From an uncultured Lachnospiraceae bacterium (GTDB lineage Bacteria; Bacillota; Clostridia; Lachnospirales; Lachnospiraceae): a stretch of 64,000 nucleotides of DNA. The position numbers were made by a program, and so were the translations under genes. The notes below the pieces were generated by a model. That model was not told the DNA's origin and ran no database searches. It was given only the letters and a program-made list of their open reading frames with translations. Shown here piece after piece: positions 51,010 to 59,752 of the stretch (positions are counted from its first letter, which is position 1; every line of letters starts with the position of its first letter). Location of the stretch: positions 22,000 to 85,999 of the forward strand of contig CANBFE010000015.1 of NCBI GenBank assembly GCA_947367855.1, read 5' to 3'.

Positions 51010-52233
51010 ATGAACAAAGAACAGTTTCTACACACCAAAAAATCCCTGTTGGAAAAAATGGCACAGGACAACTACAGTGATGGTATGCTCAGAAAATACG
51101 ACTGGCTTATCAGTCATTTTGAACATTACTGTGACAAAAATGGCATTGCTGAAATAACGCTTTCTTCCGTTGCTGATTTTATAAAGGAATGCTTCGGGTT
51201 TGAAATGTTGGCTGCCCCGATTCCGCTTCAGTCTGCCATCAGGTATCCACTGCTTTCTTTTTTTGAATTCAGCCAGAACGGCAGCTATGCAAAAAGACAC
51301 CAACCCCCGAACTCTGTTGACATTCCGCCATGCTTTTCTCCTTTATTTGAGGAATACCGCATCTATATAGACGGATGCGGGTTTAAAAGGGGGACACGCT
51401 TAAAACGCCTCCTGATATTTGCAAAATACCTCTCATTTCTGGATGGTATAAACATGCATGATACACTCAATGCGACAAAACAGACGGCATATGATTTTAT
51501 CAGCTCAATGAAAGACCTTGCGCCTAAAACAGCCCGGGGCTACAAAGCCCAGCTTAAATCTGCACTGGACTGGCTGTATGACAACCATTATTCGACTTTT
51601 TCCGGAAACCAGCTTCTCCCTGCCATTCACTGTGAAGACAGAAGCAGCCTGATATCTTATTATTCCGCGGATGAGGTTGCACAGATCCTCGATTCGGTCG
51701 ATACATCCACTCCGAATGGGAAACTTGAATACAGTATTCTGTGTCTTCTTGCGTATCTTGGAATCCGGGCAAGCGACATTGCCGCATTACGCTTTGAAAA
51801 CATTAACTGGAACATCGGCACCCTTTCATTTACACAGTTTAAGACAGGAGATCCGCTGACGCTTCCCCTGCTGGATGAAGTAAAATATCCCCTGGCTGAT
51901 TATATAAAAAATGCGCGGCCGGACAGCCCTGACCCAGAGCATGTATTTATAAAACGCCGTGCGCCATATGCCTGCTATCCTGATGGCGGCGGAATTTATG
52001 CCGTTGTGAGCAGGTGCATAAAAAAATCCGGCGTTGATATCAAGGGGCGGCATTTTGGCCCGCATGCCCTGCGGCATTCACTGGCAACAAACCTCTTATC
52101 TGAAAATGTTCCCGTCAGCGGGATATCGGACATACTCGGACATGCCAGTACCATAACTACGGAGATATACCTTACAACAGATGAAACACATCTGAAAGAA
52201 TTATCCCTGGAGGTGCCTGCCGATGAGGGATGA
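51010..52233 (+). CDS. Tyrosine recombinase A of the RIT element
   Basis: 407 residues. N-terminal SAM-like core-binding region, then the catalytic domain with Arg in LGIRASDIAALR, HALRHSLATNLL (H-x-x-R), LGHASTITTEIYL (His and nucleophilic Tyr). AAGGAGG precedes ATG 51010. First of three coupled genes; overlaps the next by 11 bases. The three proteins probably act together in transposition. Confidence 0.94.
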   Translation: MNKEQFLHTKKSLLEKMAQDNYSDGMLRKYDWLISHFEHYCDKNGIAEITLSSVADFIKECFGFEMLAAPIPLQSAIRYPLLSFFEFSQNGSYAKRHQPPNSVDIPPCFSPLFEEYRIYIDGCGFKRGTRLKRLLIFAKYLSFLDGINMHDTLNATKQTAYDFISSMKDLAPKTARGYKAQLKSALDWLYDNHYSTFSGNQLLPAIHCEDRSSLISYYSADEVAQILDSVDTSTPNGKLEYSILCLLAYLGIRASDIAALRFENINWNIGTLSFTQFKTGDPLTLPLLDEVKYPLADYIKNARPDSPDPEHVFIKRRAPYACYPDGGGIYAVVSRCIKKSGVDIKGRHFGPHALRHSLATNLLSENVPVSGISDILGHASTITTEIYLTTDETHLKELSLEVPADEG

Positions 52234-53215
52234 GACTACTTTTAACTTCTCCGGTCCGTTCAGGGATGTCATGCCCCTGTATATCAAATACAGACGTTCT
52301 CTCGGCTATAAGGTAGCGGAATCCGAGTTATACAGAATGAAGGAACTGGATGTGTTTTTTGAACGCCACGGAATAACAGAACCCTGCATCTCCAGGGAAA
52401 TGTATGATAAGTGGACTTCCTTGAGGGATGGGCAGCGTCCTGTAACGATCTGCAAGAGACAGGCTTTTATACGGGGGCTGGGGCGGTATATGTCCGCATC
52501 CGGTTATCAGGATGTCTATACAGGTGAAGACGATAAACGCTGCTTTGAAAGCGATTATATCCCTTATGTATTTACCAGGGCTGAAATAGAACGGATATTT
52601 TCAGAAATGGATGGTGCCTGTCTTAAAAAGCCGTCTTTCCTGAACCATTCTTTCCGTCTGATCGTATCCTTGTGCTACTGCTGCGGGCTTAGGAAATCAG
52701 AGGCGGTATCCCTGAAGATAAAGGATATTGATTTCCAGACAGGCAAAATCAATATCTTAAACAGCAAAAGGGATGTAAGCAGGATAATTGTTGTGTCCAG
52801 CTCGCTGCTGAAAATAATGGAAAAGTATTACAACGATTACTGCACAGGTTATGGGCAGGATGACTGGCTTATCCAGAATTCAAAAGGAGGGGCTTATTGT
52901 AAGGCCACTCTTTACAAGCTGTACCACAAACTGCTGGAAAAAGCAGGCATCCCTGAAAGGAGCGACGGGAGAATCCACCGCCTGCATGACATGCGGCATG
53001 CCTTCTGCGTACATACCCTGGAACAGATGCAGGCAAAAGGTTTTGATCTATATACTTCCCTCCCCCTGCTGTCAGTGTATCTTGGACATAAACATATCAC
53101 AGAGACAGAATACTACCTGCGCCTTGTGGACGAATGCCACAGTTCCATGCTGGATCAGTCCGCACGGTATTGTCCGTCCGTTTTCCCAGAGGAGGTGGAT
53201 GATAATGAAAACTGA
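52223..53215 (+). CDS. Tyrosine recombinase B of the RIT element
   Basis: 330 residues. Catalytic Arg in CYCCGLRKSEAVSLK, HRLHDMRHAFCVH (H-x-x-R) and LGHKHITETEYYL with the Tyr. ATG 52223 has GGAGGTG upstream inside the preceding gene; overlaps the third gene by 11 bases. All catalytic residues are present. Confidence 0.94.
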   Translation: MRDETTFNFSGPFRDVMPLYIKYRRSLGYKVAESELYRMKELDVFFERHGITEPCISREMYDKWTSLRDGQRPVTICKRQAFIRGLGRYMSASGYQDVYTGEDDKRCFESDYIPYVFTRAEIERIFSEMDGACLKKPSFLNHSFRLIVSLCYCCGLRKSEAVSLKIKDIDFQTGKINILNSKRDVSRIIVVSSSLLKIMEKYYNDYCTGYGQDDWLIQNSKGGAYCKATLYKLYHKLLEKAGIPERSDGRIHRLHDMRHAFCVHTLEQMQAKGFDLYTSLPLLSVYLGHKHITETEYYLRLVDECHSSMLDQSARYCPSVFPEEVDDNEN

Positions 53216-54212
53216 CAGTTTTGCGTACCATGTCACAAAATATTTTTCCGATTACCTGCCGAACCAGACAGCGGCATCGCCAAATACAATCCATTCCTAC
53301 CGCGATACGTTTGTACAGCTTTTAAACTTTTTCAAAAAAGAAAAACACGTCCTGCCGGAAAAACTCAGGTTTTCTGATTTTACATCTGAAAATGTGGAAG
53401 AATTTCTATGCTGGCTTGAAAAGGAAAGGGGAATCGGCGCCGCTACCAGAAACCAGCGGCTTGCTGCAGTACATGCTTTTTTCCGGTACATCCAGTACAG
53501 GGACCCCGCCGGATTTGAGCAGTGTGCAGGGGTACTTGCTGTTCCTTTCAAAAAAACACCGTCCCCATCTGTTGATTATATGAGCCTTGAGGAAATGCAG
53601 GTCCTTTTTTCGGTTCCGGATCAGACAGACCAGAAGGGGCTGCGTGATCTGACAGTCATGCTGGTCCTCTATGAAACAGGGGCACGCGTTCAGGAACTCA
53701 TAGACCTGCAGGTCGCAAGCTTCCGGTTCGGAAGCATTAACCAGGTGCAGCTTCACGGGAAAGGGGATAAAAGCCGGATTGTACCGATAAATGCCAGGGT
53801 TGCGTCTGTCACACAGAAATATATAAAACGGTATGGCCGCATCCAACCGGATGCCTTGGTTTTTACCAACCGGACAGGCGGGAAGCTTACGAGGGCAGGA
53901 GTCCAGTATATCATTGATAAAAATGTGGCGCTTGCCCGCAAACAGCATCCGAATCTGTTTACAGGCAAGATCACAAACCATTCTTTTCGGCACAGCAAAG
54001 CAATGCATTTGTTAGAAGCAGGTGTAAATCTTGTATATATCAGGGATTTCCTCGGGCATTCATCCATTGTGACAACCGAGGTATATGCCAGATCGAACCC
54101 CAAAATCAAAGAAGAACATCTGCGAAAAAACAGTGCTTCTCTTGAAGTGCAGGAAAAATACAGTGCAAAAGAAAAGGATGATTTAATGAACTGGTTGAAG
54201 AAATCGCTTTAA
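53205..54212 (+). CDS. Tyrosine recombinase C of the RIT element
   Basis: 335 residues, the most XerC-like of the three. Core-binding domain ~1-95 (TIHSYRDTFVQLLNFFKKEK), catalytic Arg in ETGARVQELIDL, NHSFRHSKAMHLLE (H-x-x-R), LGHSSIVTTEVYA. ATG 53205 lies nine bases after GGAGG; an ATG at 53199 is too close and the frame open to 52851 is a shadow of recombinase B. Confidence 0.94.
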   Translation: MKTDSFAYHVTKYFSDYLPNQTAASPNTIHSYRDTFVQLLNFFKKEKHVLPEKLRFSDFTSENVEEFLCWLEKERGIGAATRNQRLAAVHAFFRYIQYRDPAGFEQCAGVLAVPFKKTPSPSVDYMSLEEMQVLFSVPDQTDQKGLRDLTVMLVLYETGARVQELIDLQVASFRFGSINQVQLHGKGDKSRIVPINARVASVTQKYIKRYGRIQPDALVFTNRTGGKLTRAGVQYIIDKNVALARKQHPNLFTGKITNHSFRHSKAMHLLEAGVNLVYIRDFLGHSSIVTTEVYARSNPKIKEEHLRKNSASLEVQEKYSAKEKDDLMNWLKKSL

Positions 54213-54312
54213 TGGGATAAAATTTTATGTAAAGAAAAATGATTCTGAACTCCTTTGTTTAGCAGGTGTTCAGAATCAGCTTTACATAACAAACAGCTAT
54301 ACATAACAATCA

Positions 54313-54729
54313 ACATGGACAGTGAATATTTTAGTAAGAGTTTTGCTGTATCTGGCGCAGAGCTATCACGAATATTTTCAGCGTACCTGCCAAGACTATT
54401 ACAAAAGCAGGAAAGTAAAAATGCCAAAGCCTGAACTTTATGTGATTTTTACAGGAAACAAAGGAAGGAAACCCGATAAAATATCTTTGTCAAAAGAATT
54501 TTTTGAGGGTGCGGATGTAGATATTGAGGTAATAGCAAAGGTTATCTATGAAAGCGATACAGATGACATTATCAATCAATACATTATTTTCTGCAAAGTC
54601 TTTAACGAACAGACAAAGCAGCATGGAATGACCCAAAAGGCAGTTGCGGAAACAATCCGCATATGCAAGGACAGGAATGTCTTAAAGGAATATTTGCTAG
54701 ACAGGGAAAGGGAGGTAAAGTCTGCATAA
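54313..54729 (+). pseudogene. Rpn-family gene, middle part after the insertion
   Basis: Resumes the gene begun at 50592: STWTVNILVRVLLYLAQSYH, the YVIFTGNKGRKPDKISLSKE strand, to REREVKSA and a TAA at 54727. The stop lies in a small hairpin, AAAGTCTGC-ATAA-GCAGACTTT, which looks like an extra lesion, since the family's tail continues in another frame at 54737. Confidence 0.85.
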
Positions 54730-54736
54730 GCAGACT

Positions 54737-54940
54737 TTGACGATTATGATGAGTTTGTTTGATGATGAACAGATTATGAAGTCGTTTATCAGAAGTGAAA
54801 GGCATGATGAAGCTAGAGAAACAGCGGAAAGAATGATAAAAATGGGAAAGCTGTCACTTGATGAAATCGCACTATATGTTCCCTCATTATCATTAGACGA
54901 ATTGAAGGAACTTGAAACAGAGGTTATGCAATCAGCATAA
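54737..54940 (+). pseudogene. Rpn-family gene, 3' tail in a shifted frame
   Basis: LTIMMSLFDDEQIMKSFIRS and RETAERMIKMGKLSLDEIAL match the C-terminal tail of this family and of the intact gene at 14425-15234. Read alone it would start at TTG 54737, but it is more likely the continuation of the broken gene. A good terminator follows. Confidence 0.75.
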
Positions 54941-54979
54941 TAAATTATATCAACCAAAATCAAATATCGTAATAGCGTT

Positions 54980-55018
54980 AGAGCATATAGGAACTGAAAT
55001 CTATATGCTCTATTTTTT
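54980..55018 (+). terminator. Terminator after the Rpn gene
   Basis: AGAGCATATAG ... CTATATGCTCT, perfect 11-bp stem, then ATTTTTT. Confidence 0.88.
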
Positions 55019-55041
55019 GCCATTAAGGAGGATTTGTGGTA

Positions 55042-55070
55042 TTGCATTTTAACCCACAAAGTGTTAATAT
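55042..55070 (+). promoter_or_regulatory. Promoter of the second BlaI-type gene
   Basis: TTGCAT (55042-55047), 17 bp, TAATAT (55065-55070). Direct repeats ACCCACAAAGTG and ACCCACAAGATG (around 55052 and 55079) overlap or follow it and may be the repressor sites. Confidence 0.6.
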
Positions 55071-55112
55071 ATTTGTATACCCACAAGATGCTAAGATAAA
55101 GGGAGGACAAAA

Positions 55113-55487
55113 ATGGCACAGCAAATTTCCGAATCCGAACTGGTACTAATGAAGATTATCTGGAAGAATGGAGGGGCTGCTTTATACTCTCTCATCATGG
55201 AAGAATTGGAAAAAGACAAAAACGAATGGAAGAACAACACCGTACTCACGCTGCTTTCCCGATTAGGTGAAAAAAAGTTCTTGAAAGTCAAAAAAATCGG
55301 CAGGAAGAATGAGTATGTGGCTATGGTAACAGAAGCAGAATACCAGACCATGCAGACCCACAGTTTTCTTGCTAAAATCTACGGCGGGAATGTGAAAAAT
55401 TTAGTATCAACTTTGTTGCGGCAGGATATTCTTTCGGCAGACGAGTTGAAAGAAATAGAAATCTTTTGGAGAAAAGAAAATGAATGA
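55113..55487 (+). CDS. BlaI/MecI-type repressor (second copy)
   Basis: 124 residues. Winged helix (SESELVLMKIIWKNGGAALY, NTVLTLLSRLGEKKFLKVKK) and dimerisation tail, as for the repressor at 10618 but only moderately similar. Ribosome site GGGAGG. Its stop overlaps the start of an M56 peptidase gene that is broken, so signalling to this repressor is probably lost. Confidence 0.93.
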   Translation: MAQQISESELVLMKIIWKNGGAALYSLIMEELEKDKNEWKNNTVLTLLSRLGEKKFLKVKKIGRKNEYVAMVTEAEYQTMQTHSFLAKIYGGNVKNLVSTLLRQDILSADELKEIEIFWRKENE

Positions 55488-56019
55488 GTTTATGAAAGTA
55501 CTATTATCGCTGTCTGTTTCCGGCACACTGTTATTACTTCTCCTTTTAGGATTGAAGCCGTTATATAAAACCAAATTCAGTAAACGTTGGCAATATTATG
55601 TTTGGATAATTGTTGCGCTGCGGTTTCTGCTTCCTTTTACTCCCGATACCACAATTGTCGGAAGTTTGTTTGAAAAGTCCCACACAACAGTGATAACAAA
55701 GGAAAACCCTGCAAATCCCGATATACCGGTTTGGGTAAATACGGATAACAATGAGACAGAACCAATACAGACAAGCCGGGATATAACCGCTGTTGCCATG
55801 CGTGAGCCATTAAATATCTATGTCTGCCTGTTCTTTATCTGGTCAACATCAGCCCTGGTTCTATTTGTCCGTAAGATAACGATTTACCAGAGTTTTATCC
55901 AGTACATCAAAGCGGGTAGTGTGGAGGTATCGGATCTTAAACTTTTAAATCTGTTGTCTGATTGTGAAGAAAAACTGAATATCAAAACGAACTTTTGTAG
56001 AGATTATTTGAAAGATTGA
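55480..56019 (+). pseudogene. M56 (BlaR1-like) peptidase gene, 5' part
   Basis: N-terminal membrane helices (LLSLSVSGTLLLLLLLGLKP; YYVWIIVALRFLLPF), an outer loop and a third helix, up to LLSDCEEKLNIKTNFCRDY. Here the normal sequence would enter the catalytic part; instead the frame ends (LKD, stop). The catalytic segment lies inverted directly downstream. Confidence 0.88.
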
Positions 56020-56251
56020 TTCACCTCTTTTTCCAACAGGTATACAAAAGGATTGAACCAGTGAGCGCACACAACAATCTGTATCAGCCATTTGTAAAAC
56101 ATATCTCTCTGTTTGTAATGAATCAGTTCATGCGCAAAGATATAGGACAATTCTTTCGCTTCCATATCGCCCACAGGTAAAACAATTCCTGGACGAAAGA
56201 AGCCGATCATCATAGGTGTGGGGATAGCCCTAGAACGCTTGAGGTAATCAA
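56016..56251 (-). pseudogene. Inverted catalytic segment of the M56 gene
   Basis: The minus strand encodes SRAIPTPMMIGFFRPGIVLP and IFAHELIHYKQRDMFYKWLI (HExxH), ending FNPFVYLLEKEVNQ: the exact middle of an M56 peptidase in inverted orientation. The segment is bounded by TTGATTCACCTC (56016-56027) and GAGGTAATCAA (56241-56251), an imperfect inverted repeat. The C-terminal third of the peptidase is not found. Confidence 0.85.
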
Positions 56252-56264
56252 CCCCAATGGCCAA

Positions 56265-57017
56265 GTGGTACGAACATATACCTTTGCTCAAGATGGGTTT
56301 CTATCAGGAAATGAAGAATATCTTTATGGGAATGAAATGATTATGGTGACAGATACTGTGTATCCCGGTACTTGGTATGTGCGGTTAAGCACAAATCAAA
56401 CGCCGACTGAAAATACATCTGTAACCGCAAAGCTTATTGACCCATATGTATGGGGATTTTCATCTGATACGAATTTTTCCTCTGCTGAAAATGAGGAGGA
56501 ACAAATTGCCGAAGATTCTCCATTGTCTGCCCAGATGTATGATTATTACAGAACTTACGAGCAAACGAAAGCGGATATTCAAAACGGCTATATCGTCAAT
56601 ACAGGTGTTTCCTTTTCTGAACGGGCTATGCCCATAGTAACAAGTGGAGGAGGAACCAGTTTTTATGTAAACCATGACAATAGTATAAATATTTCAATTA
56701 CGCTAAAAAATCTTATAGATGGGACCGGACATCATTACTGGAAACCGATTACCGATATATCCTTTGTAAGTTTTGAAGTATATGATCCATCGGGCAAAGC
56801 TGCCTATTCCTTTTATAAAGAGGGAACAGAGATAGAAGATGCAGTTGACATTGATACAGAATTGGCTGTATATCCGGGAGAATGGCGATATAAAATTGCT
56901 TTTGCATATACGACGAATGGAATCGAGCCGTCAGATATGGAATTTGCATTAAGATATAAAACCATATTTGAAGATGATATTCAGTGGCTTGTGGATAACA
57001 AACTGAATAAGTTCTAG
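56265..57017 (+). CDS. Protein fragment with repeated Ig-like/beta domains
   Basis: The frame is open upstream to the inversion junction (RTLEVINPNGQVVRTYTF), so this is probably the 3' remainder of a larger gene. About 250 residues, beta-rich, with two related motifs VYPGTWYVRLST and VYPGEWRYKIAFAY, and no membrane helix. Possibly an exported ligand-binding or C-terminal sensor part once joined to the M56 protein or a neighbour. No family recognised. Confidence 0.5.
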   Translation: MVRTYTFAQDGFLSGNEEYLYGNEMIMVTDTVYPGTWYVRLSTNQTPTENTSVTAKLIDPYVWGFSSDTNFSSAENEEEQIAEDSPLSAQMYDYYRTYEQTKADIQNGYIVNTGVSFSERAMPIVTSGGGTSFYVNHDNSINISITLKNLIDGTGHHYWKPITDISFVSFEVYDPSGKAAYSFYKEGTEIEDAVDIDTELAVYPGEWRYKIAFAYTTNGIEPSDMEFALRYKTIFEDDIQWLVDNKLNKF

Positions 57018-57034
57018 AAAAGAGGTAGAATAAA

Positions 57035-57412
57035 ATGGCTGACAATAAATTCAACAATGAGAAAACCATCGCCCGCTGCGTCCCCATGGGGAGGCTCCAG
57101 TCCGTGATCGGGGGCAAATGGAAAATCCTGATCTTATGGTATGTGTCCTTTTACAAAGTACAGCGGTTCGGGGAACTGATGCGCCGCCTCGACGGAATCA
57201 CGCAGTCCACACTGACAAAGCAGCTCCGGGAATTAGAAAGCGACGGGTTCCTCCATCGGGAAATCTACAGGGAAATCCCGCCCAAAGTGGAATATACTCT
57301 CACCGAATTCGGTGAGAGCTTTATCCCCGTCCTGCAGACCATGATGGCCTGGAGTGAAACATACCTCTGCCCCGACTGGCAGAATCCATATGAAAATTCC
57401 GAATATCATTGA
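57035..57412 (+). CDS. HxlR family transcriptional regulator
   Basis: 125 residues. The winged helix with IGGKWKILILWYV, RFGELMRRLDGITQSTLTKQ and PPKVEYTLTEFG is diagnostic of HxlR proteins, which often respond to electrophile or oxidative stress via Cys residues (Cys near 15 and 116 here). GC-richer than the preceding genes. The nearest downstream gene is convergent, so its target is not obvious. Confidence 0.93.
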   Translation: MADNKFNNEKTIARCVPMGRLQSVIGGKWKILILWYVSFYKVQRFGELMRRLDGITQSTLTKQLRELESDGFLHREIYREIPPKVEYTLTEFGESFIPVLQTMMAWSETYLCPDWQNPYENSEYH

Positions 57413-57442
57413 GGATCCGGAGCCGGAGCTTATTTCTTCAAC

Positions 57443-57473
57443 TATACTGCAAATTCAACCGGCGTGCAGTATA
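57443..57473. mobile_element. 31-bp derivative of the MITE
   Basis: TATACTGCAAATTCAACCGG + CGTGCAGTATA: both 9-bp ends and about 26 bases matching the left end of copy 2 in inverted orientation, with the rest missing. It abuts the stop codon of the ABC ATPase gene. Confidence 0.75.
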
Positions 57474-57475
57474 AC

Positions 57476-58108
57476 TTATCGGAAACATATCATTCCATCC
57501 GCAATCTGCACAATCTCATCTGCCTCATTGGCCAAATATTTACTATGCGTAACCACAATTACACATTTCCCCAGTTCATGGGCAGTCCGCTTTAACAGAG
57601 CAATGATCCCTTCTGCGGTCTGTTCATCCAGATTTCCCGTAGGTTCGTCTGCCAGTAAAACCTTTGCCTTGCTTGCCAACGCTCTTGCAATCGCTACCCG
57701 CTGCTGCTGCCCGCCGGACAGCTTCATTACATTTCGTTTCCATGCCTCCTTTGGAAGATTCACTTTTGAAAGCAGTTCCTCGGGCCGGTCTGTTCCTCCC
57801 AATTTTACATTTTCCTCCGCAGTCAGATAGTCAATCAAATTATATTCCTGAAAAACCAGAGATACATGATTCCTTCTGTGATCATTCAGGCCTTTCGCAA
57901 GGATATCCTCCCCTTCATAGAGAACAGCCCCTCCGGTTGGACTGTCAAGCCCTGCCAACAAGGACAAAAGCGTTGTTTTTCCGGCTCCGCTTGCTCCAAT
58001 GATGGTATAAAACTTTTTTTCTTCAAACCGGACAGAAATATTGTTTAGAACTTTTCTCTCCTTTTGGGACTTATACGCATATTCTACATTTTTTGCTTCT
58101 AATATCAT
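57476..58108 (-). CDS. ABC ATPase, MacB/LolD type
   Basis: 210 residues. Walker A GASGAGKTT, Q-loop VFQEYNL, signature LSGGQQQR, Walker B VLLADEPTGNLD, switch VVTHS: the LolD/MacB/BceA subgroup that works with FtsX-like permeases. Two such permeases and a lipoprotein are encoded upstream on the same strand. Stop codon adjoins the mini-MITE. Confidence 0.93.
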   Translation of the reverse strand: MILEAKNVEYAYKSQKERKVLNNISVRFEEKKFYTIIGASGAGKTTLLSLLAGLDSPTGGAVLYEGEDILAKGLNDHRRNHVSLVFQEYNLIDYLTAEENVKLGGTDRPEELLSKVNLPKEAWKRNVMKLSGGQQQRVAIARALASKAKVLLADEPTGNLDEQTAEGIIALLKRTAHELGKCVIVVTHSKYLANEADEIVQIADGMICFR

Positions 58109-58306
58109 TCAACTTTCCTCCATTTCCCAGTCTTTTCATATTCCCAGTTTTTCACATAGATTACCTGGCACTGCCAACTTTCCGGAAGCAGTCACTTTAA
58201 AGAATTCCGCACAAGATACAGGATATCCGGCAGCCAGGCATGTTGATATCCGGTACCTATGCCCTTTCCTGTAACAATCCCCCAATCCCTGCCAGAATAA
58301 ACGGTT

Positions 58307-59749
58307 TCATAAATCCTGCAGGATATCCCTGGGATTCCTTTTCAGAATGGCGATTCCCGATACACAGACGGATATTGTAATCAGCAGGGCAATTTCCGCA
58401 GCATCCTGCATTACCATCCCGGAGGTAATTTCCGCCTGCACCCCCAACACATCCTGCCCTGATTTCTCGTAGGAAAATGCCACTTTTCCCTCATCCAGTA
58501 ACTCCTGTTCTTCCCCGCTCCGGATCTGCTGTTCCGCCAGATAATCCGCTGTCAGACCTGACACGCCCGGCGCCGCCAGAAAGGAAAGCACCACAGCCGC
58601 CGCCCCAATCATAAGCGCTTCTGTCATCATCTGTTGTAAAATCTGCCTCTTTGAAGTCCCCATTGACAGCATAATTCCAATTTCCCGATTCCGGCTTTTC
58701 ATCCAGAACTGAAAAATCAGAAACAGGATAACCAGGCCTGCCCCCGAAATAACCCAGACGAAAACTCTGCTGTACTTCTCCATTTCGTTAAAATTTGCGG
58801 ACAGGGTATTCATATTTCCGTTATTGTCAATCAGATCATACCGTTCCCATGCGATCTCTGCCTCCGTTACCCTTTTCTTTACGGTTTCATAGTCATTCAC
58901 ATCCGCAATCTTGAAATATGCCTTCTCATATAAGGGGTCCCCCGCTTTTCCATCCACCTTTTCAGGGAAATCCAAATCCGTAAAAATGATATTTTCAGAT
59001 CGGTAGGTATCTCCGAACATATACGGGGCTATTGGCTGATTCACCTGATAGATGCCCACAACCTCCGCTTCATAAGTCATGGAATCCTCTTTCTCACGGC
59101 ATTTGCCGAATCGGATTCTGCTGCCGATCTCCAGTTGATTTTTATCTGCAAGCTCTGCGGAAATGACACACACATCCTGTTCCCCTTCTTTCACCATTCT
59201 GCCCTCTTTGATAAAGGCATTGCCCGAAAGAAAATTAGAGTCCATGGACATATCTTTGTTTCCAACCAGTGACACGCCGCCGAGATCGCTGTACTGGTCC
59301 ACATCCTCATCCTCAATGCGGATAAAATCAACCGGTCTTACGGCAGTTGTAACTGTTGTAATATTGTAGTCGGCAATCCCTTCCGTGCCTGCTATTGTTT
59401 CAATATCCTCCACCAACAGCGTTTCAAAAGAATTGTCCGTCCATGTTCTCCAGTTTTCAAATCCGTTTATTGTCACTTTTTCCTGATGGTATCCGCCCAG
59501 GCTGCCTTCCTTATGGCCAAGCTGCCCTGCTAACACATCAATCCTTCGGTGCCTGTCTGCTTCATTTTCCTCCAGCAGAAGCCCTGCCCCGATTGCCTGC
59601 CTTGTGTGATCCTGCATCTGAATCGTTGCCTTCCCGCTGCTCATTCCGGACAGCAGCAACAGGCTGATGGTAAACACCGTCACAAACAGCAGGACGCTTT
59701 TTACCGGCTTTCTCATAACGCAGCACCATGCCAAATGAAAACCTGTCAT
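58307..59749 (-). CDS. FtsX/MacB-type ABC permease 2
   Basis: 480 residues. N-terminal helix (VLLFVTVFTISLLLLSG), a large outer domain (~40-330), then three helices in the FtsX arrangement (SGAGLVILFLIFQFWMKSRN, REIGIMLSMGTSKRQILQQM). Adjacent to the paralogous permease; together with the ATPase they resemble two-permease systems such as Vex/YknYZ. 198 bases of unassigned DNA separate it from the ATPase. Confidence 0.9.
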   Translation of the reverse strand: MTGFHLAWCCVMRKPVKSVLLFVTVFTISLLLLSGMSSGKATIQMQDHTRQAIGAGLLLEENEADRHRRIDVLAGQLGHKEGSLGGYHQEKVTINGFENWRTWTDNSFETLLVEDIETIAGTEGIADYNITTVTTAVRPVDFIRIEDEDVDQYSDLGGVSLVGNKDMSMDSNFLSGNAFIKEGRMVKEGEQDVCVISAELADKNQLEIGSRIRFGKCREKEDSMTYEAEVVGIYQVNQPIAPYMFGDTYRSENIIFTDLDFPEKVDGKAGDPLYEKAYFKIADVNDYETVKKRVTEAEIAWERYDLIDNNGNMNTLSANFNEMEKYSRVFVWVISGAGLVILFLIFQFWMKSRNREIGIMLSMGTSKRQILQQMMTEALMIGAAAVVLSFLAAPGVSGLTADYLAEQQIRSGEEQELLDEGKVAFSYEKSGQDVLGVQAEITSGMVMQDAAEIALLITISVCVSGIAILKRNPRDILQDL

Positions 59750-59752
59750 TTC

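Larger units (their letters stand above)
50844..54312 (+). mobile_element. Recombinase-in-trio (RIT-type) element, 3.47 kb
   Basis: Three overlapping tyrosine recombinase genes flanked by a 29-bp inverted repeat, TGTTATGTATAGCTGTTTRT + TATGTAAAG (50868-50896; inverted 54280-54308). Target ACAATCA is duplicated (50837-50843 and 54306-54312; the right copy overlaps the repeat end). At the left end 24 extra bases include the palindrome TTATGTAAA-TC-TTTACATAA. Terminator-like hairpins close both ends inside the repeats (50899-50935 and 54241-54277). Recombinase-trio architecture is established for RIT elements; that this one uses the listed ends is seen directly. Confidence 0.9.

Noticed and set aside
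56016..56251. Phase-variable invertible switch in the M56 gene
   Set aside because: Neither orientation gives an open peptidase frame and the gene's 3' part is missing; no invertase is adjacent.
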